Shown here piece by piece: positions 46,401 to 58,756 of a stretch of DNA of 64,000 nt. Origin of the DNA: Bugula neritina. Its lineage: Eukaryota; Bryozoa; Gymnolaemata; Cheilostomatida; Bugulidae. Position 1 is the first letter of the stretch, and each line of letters opens with the position of its first letter. The stretch spans positions 15,481,289-15,545,288 of the forward strand of contig OZ037771.1 of NCBI GenBank assembly GCA_964035545.1. Reading direction: 5' to 3'. Under the pieces are notes generated by a model that was given only the letters and a program-made list of their open reading frames with translations, made no database searches and was not told the origin of the DNA. Both the position numbers and the translations under genes were made by a program.

Positions 46401-49400
46401 GATAACAGCTGAGCTAGAGAAGGGAGTAGAGTTAACAGCTGAGCTGGAGAAGGGAGCAGAGATAACAGCTGAGCTAGAGAAGGGAGTAGAGATAACAACT
46501 GAGCTAGAGAAGGGAGTAGAGATAACAGCTGAGCTAGAGAAGGGAGTAGAGTTAACAGCTGAGCTAGAGAAGGGAGTAGAGATAACAGCTGAGCTAGAGA
46601 AGGGAGTAGAGATAACAGCTGAGCTGGAGAAGGGAGCAGAGATAACAGCTCAACTAGAGAAGGGAGCAGAAATAACAGCTCAACTAGAGAAGGGAGTAGA
46701 TGTTTAGAAAAGTTAGGAAGGTTACCTAATATTTCTGAGTCGATCTCATCCAACAGCAGCTGTGTGTGCACGTTTTTATCCAGAACAAAACTCAGCTTGC
46801 TTTTCAATGTAAGTAGCCTCTTATTTCTCTCTTCAGCCTGCATTTGGCTCAGCCTACACACACCAACATTGCTATTGCATAACACTATGACACACACTAG
46901 ACAGTAACCTGCAATAACTCTCTCATTATTTGAGTTAAAATTCCCACAATGGGTGTAGATAACAAATAAAATCTATCTTCTTTACTTCCCCAAACACCAT
47001 GAAACAATTATAATCAAGTCCGGAAAATGGCCAGGTTAAGAGAACTACACCCAGCAGTAAACAAGCCTGTCAGTTGCCATAGCGACAAGAAGAATAGAAC
47101 AAGGACTTACCTGGAGCCACGGGACGATGGCCGAGGTAGCCTGTAGTCTGTGTTCTGTACAGGGGCAGTATGACGGGGAGTCATTAACGCCCTCCCTCCA
47201 GCCCGTAGAACCAGCTCTGTCTTGTGGAACAGCGCATCAATCTCCTTCTTGGAGAAACCTCTGATACCAAAGGCATCCTAAACACCATAAGACGGGCAAG
47301 TATAGAGAGAGAGTATAGAAAGAGTATAGAGAGCGAGTATAGAGAGAGTATAGAGGGAGTATATTATATATAGAGAGTGTAGAGAGAGTATAGAGGGAGT
47401 ATATTATATATAGAGAGTATAGAGAGAGAGTATAGAGGGAGTATATTATATAGAGAGAGTATAGAGAGAGTATAGAGAGAGTATAGAGGGAGTATAGAGA
47501 GTATATACAGAGAGTATAGAGAGAGTATATAGAATATAGAGAGAGTATATATAGAGAGTATAGAGAGAGTATAGAGTATAGAGAGAGTATAGAAAGAGTG
47601 TAGAGAGAGTGTAGAGAGAGTACAGAGAGAGTATATAGAGAGTATAGAGAGAGTATAGAAGTGACATAAACAGAGAGGTGAGATAAACAGAAAGGTGAGA
47701 CAGACAGAGAGGTGAGATAAACAGAGAGGTGAGAGAGACAGAGAGGTGAGACAGAGGGGTGAGACAGAGAGGTGAGACAGAGAGGTGAGATATACAGAGA
47801 AGTGAGATAAACAGAGAGGTGAGATAAACAGAGAGGTGAGATATACAGAGAGGTGAGACAGAGAGGTGAGATAAACAGAGAGGTGAGAGAGACAGAGAGG
47901 TGAGAGAGACAGAGAGGTGAGACAGAGAGGTGAGACAGAGAGGTGAGACAGAGAAGTGAGATAAACAGAGAGGTGAGAGAGACAGAGAGGTGAGAGAGAC
48001 AGACAGAGAGGTGAGACAGAGAGGTGAGACAGAGAGGTGAGAGAGACAGAAAGGTGAGATAAACAGAGAGGTGAGATATACAGAAAGGTGAGATAAACAG
48101 AGAGGTGAGACAGACAGACAGACAGGTATAACAAATAGAAGTGTGTCAGAAGTAAAGCAGCAGGAAATAAACATTCTCCGCCATGACATGCTGTCACTTG
48201 CTGTCAAAAGTCACTCTCTCACAAGGAAATTCATAAGGAAACAAAAATATTTTTAAGCAGTTGGTGGTGAAGCCATCAAGTTGTGAATAATAAATAGGTT
48301 GTCATTATCTGTCACATACACACTGTGTATACATACATACTGTGTACACATACATACTGTGTACACATACATACTGTGTACACATACATACTGTGTATAT
48401 ATACATACTGTGTATATATACATACATACTGTGTATACATACATACTGTGTACACATACTCACTTTCAGTAGCCTATCACAGCTCACGTAGTTGTGTATT
48501 TCCGCACACATACTCTTCATGCCTGCATCTGGTTTGCCCGCCGAGAAATACTCACTATTATGGCCTGTAAAACACATGACAAAGGAGAGTTGAGCTGGAG
48601 TTGGTTATGAAGGAGATTCTATACAGAGCAGTGTTCACATGTTCCGCTAACTATTTATAGGACTAGTGACATGTGCACACATCACGTTCGAGTATGCCAC
48701 AGCATGCTTTGTTTATTAATAGAAAGTGTGGTACTCTACGGAGTGATATTGGTACTCTACGGAGTGATATTGGTACTCTACGGAGTGATATTGGTACTCT
48801 ACGGAGTGATATTGGTACTCTACGGAGTGATATTGGTACTCTACGCAGTGATATTGGTACTCTACGGAGTGATATTGGTACTCTACGGAGTGGTATTGGT
48901 ACTATACAGAGTGATATTGGTACTCTACGGAGTGATATTGGTACTCTACGGAGTGATATTGGTACTCTACGGAGTGATATTGGTACTATTAGGACATACC
49001 TGATACTTTATAGAAGAGTTTGATGAGCACCAGAGCCACTCGGAACAGAACTTTAAAACCTTCAACCAAGTAGCAGTCAACAATCCTGACCTGAATGTAG
49101 AGAAGAGGTGTAATATACAGAATACAGAGTAGAAGAGGTGTAATATACAGTATACAGAGTAGAAGAGGTGTAATATACAGAATACAGAGTAGAAGAGGTG
49201 TAATATACAGTATACAGAGTAGAAGAGGTGTAATATACAGTATACAGAGTAGAAGAGGTGTAATATACAGTATACAGAGTAGAAGAGGTGTAATATGCAG
49301 TATACAGAGTAGAAGAGGTGTAATATACAGAGTACAGAGTAGAAGAAGTGTAATATACAGTATACAGAGTAGAAGAGGTGTAATATACAGAATACAGAGT

Positions 49401-52400
49401 AGAAGAGGTGTAATATGCAGTATACAGAGTAGAAGAGGTGTAATATACAGAATACAGAGTAGAAGAGGTGTAATATACAGAATACAGAGTAGAAGAGGTG
49501 TAATATACAGAATACAGAGTAGAAGAGGTGTAATATACAGAATACAGAGTAGAAGAAGTGTTATATACAGTATACAGAGTAGAAGAGGTGTAATATACAG
49601 AATACAGAGTAGAAGAAGTGTAATATGCAGTATACAGAGTAGAAGAGGTGTAATATACAGTATACAGAGTAGAAGAGGTGTAATATACAGTATACAGAGT
49701 AGAAGAGGTGTAATATGCAGTATACAGAGTAGAAGAGGTGTAATATACAGAATACAGAGTAGAAGAGGTGTAATATGCAGTATACAGAGTAGAAGAGGTG
49801 TAATATACAGAATACAGAGTAGAAGAGGTGTAATATACATAATACAGAGTAGAAGAGGTGTAATATACAGTATACAGAGTAGAAGAAGTGTAATATACAG
49901 AATACAGAGTAATATAACTCACTAAATAGTGGAATGGAAGATGCTTAAAGATCCACAAAACCCAATCATTGAGGAAGGAAATGAAATCTTCTTCTGGACA
50001 ATGTCTCTCTATAAAACTTGCTGCAGATTTCTACAAAATAGTCAATAGTAAGTAGATACTTGCAAGCATGTGTGTATACAGTAGTAGTAGAGTATACAGT
50101 AGTAGTAGAGTATACAGTAGTAGTAGAGTGTACAGAGTAGAGTATACAGAGTATACAGAGTATACAGAGTATACAGAGTATACAGAGTAGTAGAGTATAC
50201 AGAGTATACAGAGTATACAGAGTATACAGAGTATACAGAGTATACAGAGTAGAGTATACAGTGTAGAGTATACAGTGAGTACTCACAACGTATCTATAAG
50301 CCAGGTCACGGAGGACAAAGCAGGCAGCCCTGAGCTGAAGCGCTGTCGGAGCCAGGAAATAGTTGACATCTTTCTTGCGGAGAAGTTCATATATACACCT
50401 GAAGCAGGCCTGTTCACTGGAGTAGTGTAGCATGACACTGGTGAAGGCGTAGAGCAGGGGGGAAAACTACAACAATTGTAATGTCTTAACAACATGTGAT
50501 GAAGGTTTTGGCTGTGAGAATTATATATAAACATATATATAACTACATATATACATGTATATAGTTATATATATATATATATATATAACTACATATAGAC
50601 ATGTATATAATTATATATATATATAAAGTATGATAGCTTTCGCTAAGATATCATGAGCATAGATAATAAATTATAACACAGAAAACTATAAGCAATGAGT
50701 TTCCATTTGCATGCAAATCAAAGAATTATTTACAATAAATTACCATTTATAATTATGTATAGTATAGCATTACTATGTGAATTCACAAGTTGACAAATTC
50801 ATAAAATATACAAGAAATGGCTATCAGACACACCTCTGCACGTACACCACACGTACACTACACCACACGTACACTACACGTACACTACACCACACGTACA
50901 CTACACGTACACTTGACTACACGTACACTAGACTACAAAGTAGAGGTACAGAGTATACAGAGTATACAGAGTATACAGAGTATACAGAGTATACAGAGTA
51001 TAGAGAGTAAACAGAGTATAGAGAGTATACAGAGTATACAGAGTATACAGAGAGTATACAGAGAGTATACAGAGAGTATACAGAGTAGACAGAGTATACA
51101 GAGGAGAGTATACAGAGTATACAGAGTATACAGAGTAGAGTATACAGAGTATAGTAGAGTATACAGAGAGTATACAGAGTATACAGAGTAGTGAGTATAC
51201 AGTGAGTATAGAGAGAGTATAGAGAGAGTATAGAGAGAGTATACAGAGTATAATACAGAGAGTATACAGACAGAGAGTATACAGTGAGTATACAGAGAGT
51301 ATACAGAGAGTATATACAGAGAGTATACAGAGTATACAGAGTATACAGAGTATACAGAGAGTATACAAAGTATAGTATACAGAGTATAACACAGAGTATA
51401 CCACAGAGTATACAGAGTAGAGACTACCTGCTGGATATGGGGGTGGGTCTCAGATATGACATAGAGCACCCTGTGACAAGCCTTCACTCCCTCCCTACTG
51501 AGCATGTGGTGAACTCTCATCTCCTCCGTCATGTCGTCTATCGGCAAAATCTTCTCCGCCGCAACTAGAAACAGCAACAATTATATAATACCAGGCATAT
51601 ACCATATAATAGTAATAATTATATATTACCAGGCATATACCATATAATAGTAATACTAGGCATGTATTCATATTTAACTTTGGAGAAATAAAGTGACAAG
51701 AATTAAATAGATAATAAGTAGACCAGTGTTAATAAGTAGGAGGGTGAGAAAAGGACAACATAACCGGCTATTGCATTGGTAGCTGTAGCTGTAAGTATGT
51801 AGTATCTGTAGTAGCTGTAGTAACTGTAGTAGCTGTAGTAGTGTGTACTGTAGTAGCTGTAGTAACTGTAGTAGCTGTAGTAGTGTGCACTGTAGTATCT
51901 GTAGTAGCTAGTACTGTAGTAACTGTAGTAACTGTAGTAGCTAGTACTGTAGTAGCTGTAGTAGCTGGTACTGTAGTAGCTAGTACTGTAGTAGCTGACT
52001 AGCTGTAGTAGTGTGTACTGTAGTAGCTGTAGTAGCTGTAGTAGCTGTAGTAGTTGTAGTAGCTGTAGTAGCTGTAGTAGCTGTAGTAGCTGTAGTAGCT
52101 GTAGTAGCTGTAGTAGCGACACGCGGAGTAGAGACAGAGTTAACAGACTAAAAGGCAGGCACTAGTGACTAACAACGTCCACAAGGTTAAACCAATGTCA
52201 CACAACAACTGCACAACTACCAAACCTCTTACACTGTACATGGATTTGAACTCGAACTGGAGATACAAGAGAAACAATCAATAGTAAGTTAGCCACAGTG
52301 AAGTACAGAGTAATGCTGCAGCCTTTCTAGTTCCGTGCAGTTTGTGTGATTAAAGAATGACAAAATAATGAGAAGAAAAGTGATAAAGTGGAAAATGTAC

Positions 52401-55400
52401 AAAACAAGTGATCTAACTAACCGTTGGCAAACTTAGAGGCGTAGATCTGAAACGTCTCATCGTATATTTCGTCGGTGGTGGCGCAGCAAAGAAGGGGCCA
52501 GAGTTTGGTTCTGGCGGCGTGGTCTATGGACAGCTGGTTGTTCCTCAGTATGAACTTGATTCGGGTCTTTTCATGAGCCTTCACCATGTTGGAGATGACA
52601 TCTAGGGTGATGCTGTGGAGTAGATTATATAGAAATAGTAGATATGAGTATAGTGAGTATAGAGAGAGTATATTATAGAGAGAGAGTATAGAGTATAGAT
52701 ATGAGTATAGAGAGAGTATATTATATAGAGTGTATATTATATAGAGAGAGTATAGAGTATAGATATGAGTATAGAGAGAGTATATTATATGGAGAGTATA
52801 TTATATAGAGAGAGTATAGAGTATAGATATGAGTATAGAGAGAGTATATTATATGGAGAGTATATTATATAGAGAGAGTATAGAGTATAGATATGAGTAT
52901 AGAGAGAGTATATTATATGGAGAGTATATTATATAGAGAGAGTATAGAGTATAGATATGAGTATAGAGAGAGTATATTATATGGAGAGTATATTATATAG
53001 AGAGAGCCGATAAGATAAATTATGCCAAGAATGATTGAATTTAGTCGAGGTAGACTTGGAATGACAAATTAATTTCTACTTAAATATAAGAAATAATCTG
53101 CTTCACTAGATTGTATGCAAATATGAGGTAAGAAACCAGAGAGAGACAGATGAGAAGAGAGACAGATGAGAGAGACAGATGAGAAGAGAGACAGATGAGA
53201 GTCCACACTGGAATGGTATGGAGGGTACACTCTCAAGTTCTGTGAATATATGAATACTAATTAGTATCTGTAGTAGATCACAGCTGGAGGTATATAGTGT
53301 ACTGTAAGTATATAGTATACAGTAAGTATATATCTACAGTAAGTATATAGTATCCCAACTGGTGACAATATATTTATTCAACTTGTCATAAGAATGTATT
53401 TTGGCAGTAGAACTCAACCCACTGCTTCTTCTGCCAGCAACTCAGAGCGTTTTGTCACTTTTTATAAAACATTAGCATAAACCAACACCAATAAGTAGCA
53501 GCATAGTCAATTGGTACAGTACATGTGTCACGTACTGTGTATGTATAGAAAGGTAAGTACTGTGTATGTATAGAAAGGTAAGTACTGTGTATGTATAGAA
53601 AGGTAAGTACTGTGTATGTATAGAAAGGTAAGTACTGTGTATGTATAGAAAGGTAAGTACTGTGTATGTATAGAAAGGTAAGTACTGTGTATATATAGAA
53701 AGGTAAGTACTGTGTATGTATAGAAAGGTAAGTACTGTGTATGTATAGAAAGGTAAGTACTGTGTATGTATAGAAAGGTAAGTACTGTGTATGTATAGAA
53801 AGGTAAGTACTGTGTATGTATAGAAAGGTAAGTACTGTGTATGTATAGAAAGGTAAGTACTGTGTACGTATAGAAAGATAAGTACTGTGTACGTATAGAA
53901 AGGTAAGTACTGTGTACGTATAGAAAGGTAAGTACTGTGTACGTATAGAAAGGTAAGTACTGTGTACGTATAGAAAGGTAAGTACTGTGTATGTATAGAA
54001 AGGTAAGTACTGTGTATGTATAGAAAGGTAAGTACTGTGTACGTATAGAAAGATAAGTACTGTGTACGTATAGAAAGGTAAGTACTGTGTACGTATAGAA
54101 AGGTAAGTACTGTGTATGTATCTACCACTGGAAGGGTATACTTAGGCCTATACTTAGGTATACTTATACTGATGTTACGTGATGTTACATGATGTTACCA
54201 TGATGTAATAGATTGCACCATACACCATGGTAACTAAATACGCTGGGTTTTCTATTCTCTAGAGTAAACTAAATCTAATAATAGGTTAGTCTCGGGCTAT
54301 AAATAGTAACACTGATTTATTTCCAGAATATTCTATAGAAGTATTTCACTTTAGTTAATAAGATGCTGTGTGTATAACATTAGCTGGATAGTATAGCCTA
54401 TACTACTACATGTCTTCTACTCTACCTTATACTATATTATAATACAATATAGTATAATATAATATAATAGAATAATACAATAACAATACAATATAACTAG
54501 CTCACCTAGGTCTGTGTATAAAGGAAGTGGTATAATAAGAGTGATGTGTAAACTGTTTATCTAGAGTCTGCTCGTTCCACCCTGCCTCAGAGTTCAACAC
54601 TAACTGTTTCATGTTATGTATCTCTAACACAGGCATGTAGGTTGATATTCTGAGTTGTTATGTATGTACTGTACGTATATATAGTAAATACGTCGCTGTT
54701 ATTATAATAATATATCCTGTATTAGCAAGGCGCTGTGTAACACGCTACTGCACTCTTTACTATTACTTGTGTTATTTTAATACAGATTGTCTACGTGCCT
54801 CGATGCTCTATTGAAATAATAGGCCGAGTTGTTTATCCACACCACGTGACCACAGAGCATGACCCAATTACCGCGGAGGTTGTGAGAGGTGTGTTCGGCT
54901 GTAGCCAATGAGACACGAGGTTAGTGCCGTGTATTTGGTGTATATTCTATTGGCGGAGCAGATAGAGTGGACAGACTCGTGTGGTGTGATGAGAGGGCAG
55001 ACAACTCCGAGATGAGCGACTGCTAGGTTTATAGAGAGGGGGGTGGGTAGAGAAGGAGAATAGGAAAGAGGGAGTAGTGTAGGGGTTGGGAGGGTATGGC
55101 AGAGAAAGCCAGAGTTCCTAACAATGAACGCTTTTCATGTGACAGTAGAACTAAGGCAACTACCTTTTATACAGTTGAGTGTATTCATACTACTGCTGCT
55201 AATAAATACATCACTAAGGAACATAACATGGAGTAATAGTGAGTGAATATAACACCAGCAATACAAGTCACTGTGCACGTACTCTGCCTAGTAGAGTACT
55301 GTGATAATACCAGCCCTATGTGGGAGTCAGTATGAATAGGAGAAGACAACTCTATAGACTGAGAGACTAGCATACAACACACACCAATACTGAGACTGTA

Positions 55401-55421
55401 GCTAGAGAGTTGGACATGTAC

Positions 55422-55495
<74 letters not shown>

Positions 55496-55630
55496 GTACC
55501 TTGTATTCAGCTGAGCCTTCGTCTGTCTGTCAGAGGTCAATGGGGAGTGGAGGGAGAGGTCGAGCGTGCTCTCCAGCTGCTCCGGGTCAACATAGTCTTT
55601 GTTCATCATGCCCAGATCTAGCCGAGTCAT
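43496..55630 (-). CDS. TBC1D24: TBC1D24-like TBC/TLDc domain protein, 586 aa
   Basis: Twelve exons in transcript order join in frame: 55630-55500, 52612-52422, 51564-51428, 50466-50287, 50030-49923, 49090-49000, 48564-48464, 47277-47111, 46853-46726, 44416-44247, 44012-43776, 43615-43496. TBC1D24 combines a divergent Rab-GAP-type TBC domain with a TLDc domain and works in vesicle traffic. The TBC part (about 45-290) includes DHAARTKLWPLLCC, YAFTSVMLHYSSEQACFRCI, FLNDWVLWIFKHLPFHYL and DCYLVEGFKVLFRVALVLIK. A linker follows with DAFGIRGFSKKEIDALFH. The TLDc (412-583) includes FTTNEHGYSLKTFYEK, FGAYCATDWVERHKQ, YFGCGQSFVFRI, ILMVGGGGPGVALQ and the ending GRTERCDTFDNEPLC. It is slightly longer than human TBC1D24 (559). 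Every intron, 1 to 11, contains its own array, which accounts for most of the 12-kb span. The start at 55630 is the first ATG of exon 1; the N-terminal 40 residues are not conserved. Confidence 0.95.
43640..43765. repeat. 34-bp repeat, TBC1D24 intron 11
   Basis: Three copies containing GTGTACGTATAACTCTACAC between exons 11 and 12. Confidence 0.85.
44025..44185. repeat. TACTGTACAGTAGTATAGAG repeats, TBC1D24 intron 10
   Basis: About five units, each with the inverted pair TACTGTACAGTA, so each unit can form a small hairpin. Confidence 0.85.
44465..45935. repeat. 17/19-bp minisatellite of 1.47 kb, TBC1D24 intron 9
   Basis: About 80 units of TATTACAGAGTGTAGTA and TATATTACAGAGTGTAGTA with CACAG, CATAG and GTGTATT variants. 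A variant order around GACAGAG (44922) recurs 509 bp later (45431), showing block duplication. This is the largest array in the window. Confidence 0.94.
46165..46706. repeat. 30-bp minisatellite, TBC1D24 intron 9, beside exon 9
   Basis: About 18 copies containing ATAACAGCTGAGCTAGAGAA. The length is a multiple of three, so the plus strand encodes EITAELEKGV repeats and the minus strand LLPSLAQLLS repeats. The minus frame is the continuation of the TBC1D24 exon 9 frame (about 230 open codons into the intron). Confidence 0.93.
47285..48125. repeat. Purine-rich arrays, TBC1D24 intron 7
   Basis: Two blocks: AGAGAGTATAGAG-type (47300-47655) and GAGGTGAGATAAACAGA or GAGGTGAGACAGACAGA-type (47665-48120). 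GGTGAGA donor-like strings occur on the plus strand, antisense to the gene. Confidence 0.9.
48305..48463. repeat. 17-bp repeat at the exon 7 donor of TBC1D24
   Basis: About eight copies of ACTGTGTACACATACAT. In gene sense the array starts inside the donor (exon ...CTGAAA, then GTGAGTATGTGTACACAGTA). Confidence 0.88.
48728..48990. repeat. 21-bp minisatellite, TBC1D24 intron 6
   Basis: About 12 copies containing GGTACTCTACGGAGTGATAT. Confidence 0.93.
49100..49912. repeat. 30-bp minisatellite, TBC1D24 intron 5
   Basis: About 27 very regular units containing GAAGAGGTGTAATATACAGA. In gene sense the unit carries the pyrimidine tract TTACACCTCTTCTACT. The last stretch before exon 6 (ATTACACCTCTTCTCTACATTCAG, positions 49091-49114) continues it into the acceptor. 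Confidence 0.94.
50078..50276. repeat. TATACAGAG 9-bp array, TBC1D24 intron 4
   Basis: About 20 copies of GTATACAGA plus GTAGTAGAGTATACA units, from ten bases inside the exon 4 donor. Confidence 0.88.
50835..51418. repeat. CGTACACTACACCACA and GTATACAGA arrays, TBC1D24 intron 3
   Basis: A short block of CACACGTACACTACAC (50835-50935) is followed by about 480 bp of GTATACAGA and GTATAGAGAGA units. Upstream, 50525-50620 is a TATATATA/ACATATAGACATGTATAT palindromic tract. Confidence 0.88.
51788..52118. repeat. 9-bp CTGTAGTAG array, TBC1D24 intron 2
   Basis: About 36 copies of TAGCTGTAG and related triplets (TAACTGTAG, TAGCTAGTACTG). Confidence 0.9.
52622..53006. repeat. GAGAGAGTATATTATAT higher-order repeat, TBC1D24 intron 1
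   Basis: Compound array of about 70-bp units (TATAGATATGAGTATAGAG, then TATTATATGGAGAGTATATT), five to six copies, ending near 53006 and starting next to the exon 2 acceptor. Confidence 0.88.
53526..54122. repeat. 25-bp minisatellite with perfect antisense donors, TBC1D24 intron 1
   Basis: About 24 units containing AGAAAGGTAAGTACTGTGTA. GGTAAGTA is a near-ideal U1 target on the plus strand, opposite to TBC1D24. TATGTATAG/TACGTATAG variants are grouped in blocks that recur in order, suggesting block duplication. Confidence 0.94.
55424..55493. repeat. (GA)35 microsatellite at the exon 1 donor of TBC1D24
   Basis: Pure GA run that begins immediately inside the exon 1 donor (exon ...ACAAG, then GTACGTCTCTCTC in gene sense). 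No interruption was seen. Confidence 0.95.
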
Positions 55631-55911
55631 GGTAGAGGGGCAGCGGAGGAGGGGGTGGGGGAGTACGCCCCGCTAATGTTAGTGGATGTTCAGAGAGTGT
55701 AGCTAGACTAGAGTATATGTAACGAAGGGTAGCAGCAGAGACCGGGAGATAAATATGATACTTTATTATATGTAGAGTCAGGTAGATATAGAACTATCAT
55801 AGAGCGGGCGGTGAGTGAGGGCCCCGCACTTAACCTGGGATGGCTCCTGGGCTATAGTGTTCTTTGCAGAATGTAGCCAGCATGTGCATTGTCTGTAACA
55901 AACAGTACATA

Positions 55912-56068
55912 CTTGTTAGAACACCTTAAGTAGTTCTACTTGAGTACTTCTAGAGTACATACTTGAGTACTTCTAGAGTACATACTTGAGCACTTACTTC
56001 TAGAGTACATACTTGAGTATTTCTATAGTACATACTTGAGTACTTCTAGAGTACATACTTGAGTTAGG
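55912..56068. repeat. CATACTTGAGTACTTCTAGAG repeats
   Basis: About six units of 22-24 bp around ACATACTTGAGTACTTCTAG, upstream of TBC1D24. Confidence 0.8.
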
Positions 56069-56214
56069 AATGAATACAAGCAAGTCTATTAAAATACATG
56101 ATAATAGTTTAACAGGTTATACTATCTCTAGGAGTATATTAACCAACATGACAGGGAGTTGTCTGTTCTTTGATTAAACAACACATACAGTTCAGCTACG
56201 ATACCTAGGGCTAG

Positions 56215-56391
56215 ATATAGTAGTGGTACTAGTAGTAGCAGTAGCAGTAGTAGCAGTAGTAGTAGCAGTAGTAGTACTAGTAGCAGTAGTAGTAGTAGTA
56301 GTAGTAGTAGTAGCACTAGTAGTAGTAGTAGTAGTAGCAGTACTAGTAGTAGTAGCAGTAGCAGTACTAGTAGTAGTAGTAGTAGTAGTAC

Positions 56392-56426
<35 letters not shown>

Positions 56427-56492
56427 CTAGTAGTAGTAGTAGTAGTAGTGGTAGTAGTAGTGGTAGTAGTAGTATTAGTACTAGTAGTACTA
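56215..56492. repeat. AGT/AGC trinucleotide tract
   Basis: About 275 bp of AGT triplets with AGC, ACT and GGT variants. It opens homopolymer-like frames (Val/Leu, Thr, Leu), which are not genes. Confidence 0.93.
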
Positions 56493-56764
56493 AAATCCAA
56501 AGAGCCGTTGACCCACAGAAACTGGTGAGAGATAAAAGGTCTTACAGCAACTACAGTAGGATAATAATCAATGCTTTATTTGATTATATCCTCAATGCTA
56601 ATTGCAATCAATAACTGTAGAACAGCACATTTTCCGTTACAAGTTGAAATGAGGACTGTGAAACATGACCTAAAGCAACATTCGGTTTTATTGAATCCTT
56701 CCATTTGAAGTATTTCCTAAATTTACTTATTGCCTACTAGAATATTCCTTAAGAAATAATGCAG

Positions 56765-56888
56765 GTGGAGTAGATGTAGAGAGAGCATAGGTAGAGAGAG
56801 GATAGGTAGAAAGAGAATAGGTAGAGAGAGAATAGGTAGAGAGAGCATAGGTAGAGAGAGAATAGGTAGAGAGAGCATAGGTAGAGTC
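56765..56888. repeat. 15-bp AATAGGTAGAGAGAG array
   Basis: About eight copies of AATAGGTAGAGAGAG with GCATAG variants. Confidence 0.88.
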
Positions 56889-57154
56889 CAGTATGGATGA
56901 CCAGTAGAAGGAGACTTGGTTATTGCACACCAACAAAGAACATGTCATTCATATTACTAACTGCTCATTCATTCTTTCCAACAAATGGCCAAAAGCTTAA
57001 TTAAAGTTTTCAGAATATTGATGATTTCTTTACATAAGATAAATAAGGTAAATATGGCAGGTGACTTGCTTACTTCAGTACAGAAATAAACAACTTTGTT
57101 TTTCCTGGCATTCTTAGTTTATAAGTCAAAACTACAATATTTTATATAAATAAA

Positions 57155-57448
57155 AGTGATATACTTAGCATAGAAGTAATATACCTAGCATAGAAGTAAT
57201 ATACTTAGCATAGAAGTAATATACTTAGCATAAAAGTAATATACTTAGCATAGAAGTAATATACTTAGCATAGAAGTAATATACTTAGCATAGAAGTAAT
57301 ATACTTAGCATAGAAGTGATATACTTAGCATAGAAGTAATATACTTAGCATAGAAGTAATATACTTAGCATAGAAGTAATATACTTAGTATAGAAGTAAT
57401 ATACTTAGCATAGAAGTGATTTACTTAGTATAGAAGTGATATACTTGA
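57155..57448. repeat. 20-bp minisatellite
   Basis: About 14 copies of AAGTAATATACTTAGCATAG with rare GTGAT and TAGTA variants; intergenic. Confidence 0.93.
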
Positions 57449-58367
57449 TATAAAATAACACCAGACCCAAAAGCACCTGCTTACTTGATAAAATTTAAAG
57501 GTATGAAAAGGTGTTTTCTCTCCTTGTGCTGTCTCTACATGATGCCTCCTCCAACAAGAATACGTAGAGCTAGTACTCACTCTAACATTCCCGGCAGCAA
57601 TGTATCTAAATATCTAACTCACTGCTGCCAGTTGCTATTGAACCAAAAATCAATACTATTGAAACACTTTCAACACCCTATCAAAGTGTCTTGTCACAGT
57701 TTCTGGAGGGAAAGTTCTTACCAGTGTGTCTTGTCACAGTTTCCAGTAATTGTTCTTTGGATTATCAGTCAACCACTGGCTGATAACTAAAAATAGCCTC
57801 ACTTCAAACAACAACAGAGGATTAAGTGCCGCAGTTCAAACAAATAGAGAGTCTAGTAGACTGAGAGTAGATGCAGGAGGTAAGAGAGATGGGGACGACA
57901 ACTCTATTGACATACTAGACTGATGGCTCTCAGGCTACTGAACTTTAGTCACCTTATCTTCTCTGCTAAGATATATAATACTAATACTGTAACTGTGGAG
58001 CAGCAGAGGAAATATCATCGGAAGGAAGTTGATTACTACTAACGCTACCCCATTCCACAGTCTAGTCATGTGACAGGAACACATTCCTCACCTCTGACAA
58101 ATTTACTACCATGGTAACACATTGCCACAATAATGATAAACTTTGCTAGGTCACACATCTGTTGAAGTTACACTAATCCTGTGTATATATATTATATGTA
58201 TGAATGTAGTGTTGAAAGAGGTAATGACAACAATTTATCTCACCAACAGTCTACTTACATTGTGACCACAATGGGTGGAATGTTTATTGGATCTGTGCCA
58301 AGTCTAATGGAAGGAACCCATTTATAAGCTTTACTAGCTTTAGTAAAGGCAGTTCAAAATTTTACAG

Positions 58368-58756
58368 TAGGTGAGTTGGTAGGTGAGTTGGTAGGTGAGC
58401 TGGTAGGTGAGCTGGTAGGTGAGTTGGTAGGTGAGCTGGTAGGTGAGCTGGTAGGTGAGTTAGTAGGTGAGTTGGTAGGTGAGTTGGTAGGTGAGTTAGT
58501 AGGTGAGTTGGTAGGTGAGTTGGTAGGTGAGTTGGTAGGTGAGCTGGTAGGTGAGCTGGTAGGTGAGTTGGTAGGTAAGTTGGTAGGTGAGTTGGTAGGT
58601 GAGTTGGTAGGTGAGTTGGTAGGTGAGTTAGCGGGTGAGTTAGTAGGTGAGTTGGTAGGTGAGTTAGTGGGTGAGTTGGTAGGTGAGTTAGTAGGTGAGT
58701 TAGTGGGTGAGTTGGTAGGTAAGTTGGTAGGTGAATTAGTAGGTGAGTTAGTAGGC
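58368..58756. repeat. 12-bp GGTGAGTTGGTA array
   Basis: About 32 copies of GGTGAGTTGGTA (GGTGAGCTGGTA, GGTGAGTTAGTA variants). Each has GGTGAGT, a strong 5' splice consensus on the plus strand. Preceded by a plausible acceptor (AAAATTTTACAG at about 58355-58366). It encodes GELV repeats in one frame. It may sit in an intron of an unseen plus-strand transcript. Confidence 0.93.

Noticed and set aside
46168-46707. EITAELEKGV coiled-coil-like protein on the plus strand
   Set aside because: Attractive heptad-like composition, but it is only the 30-bp intronic array of TBC1D24 read antisense.
56192-56528. Poly-Val/Leu and poly-Thr frames
   Set aside because: AGT trinucleotide tract read in different frames.
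7489-58756. CRISPR-like arrays
   Set aside because: The repeats are contiguous tandem units without unique spacers, and the genome is eukaryotic.
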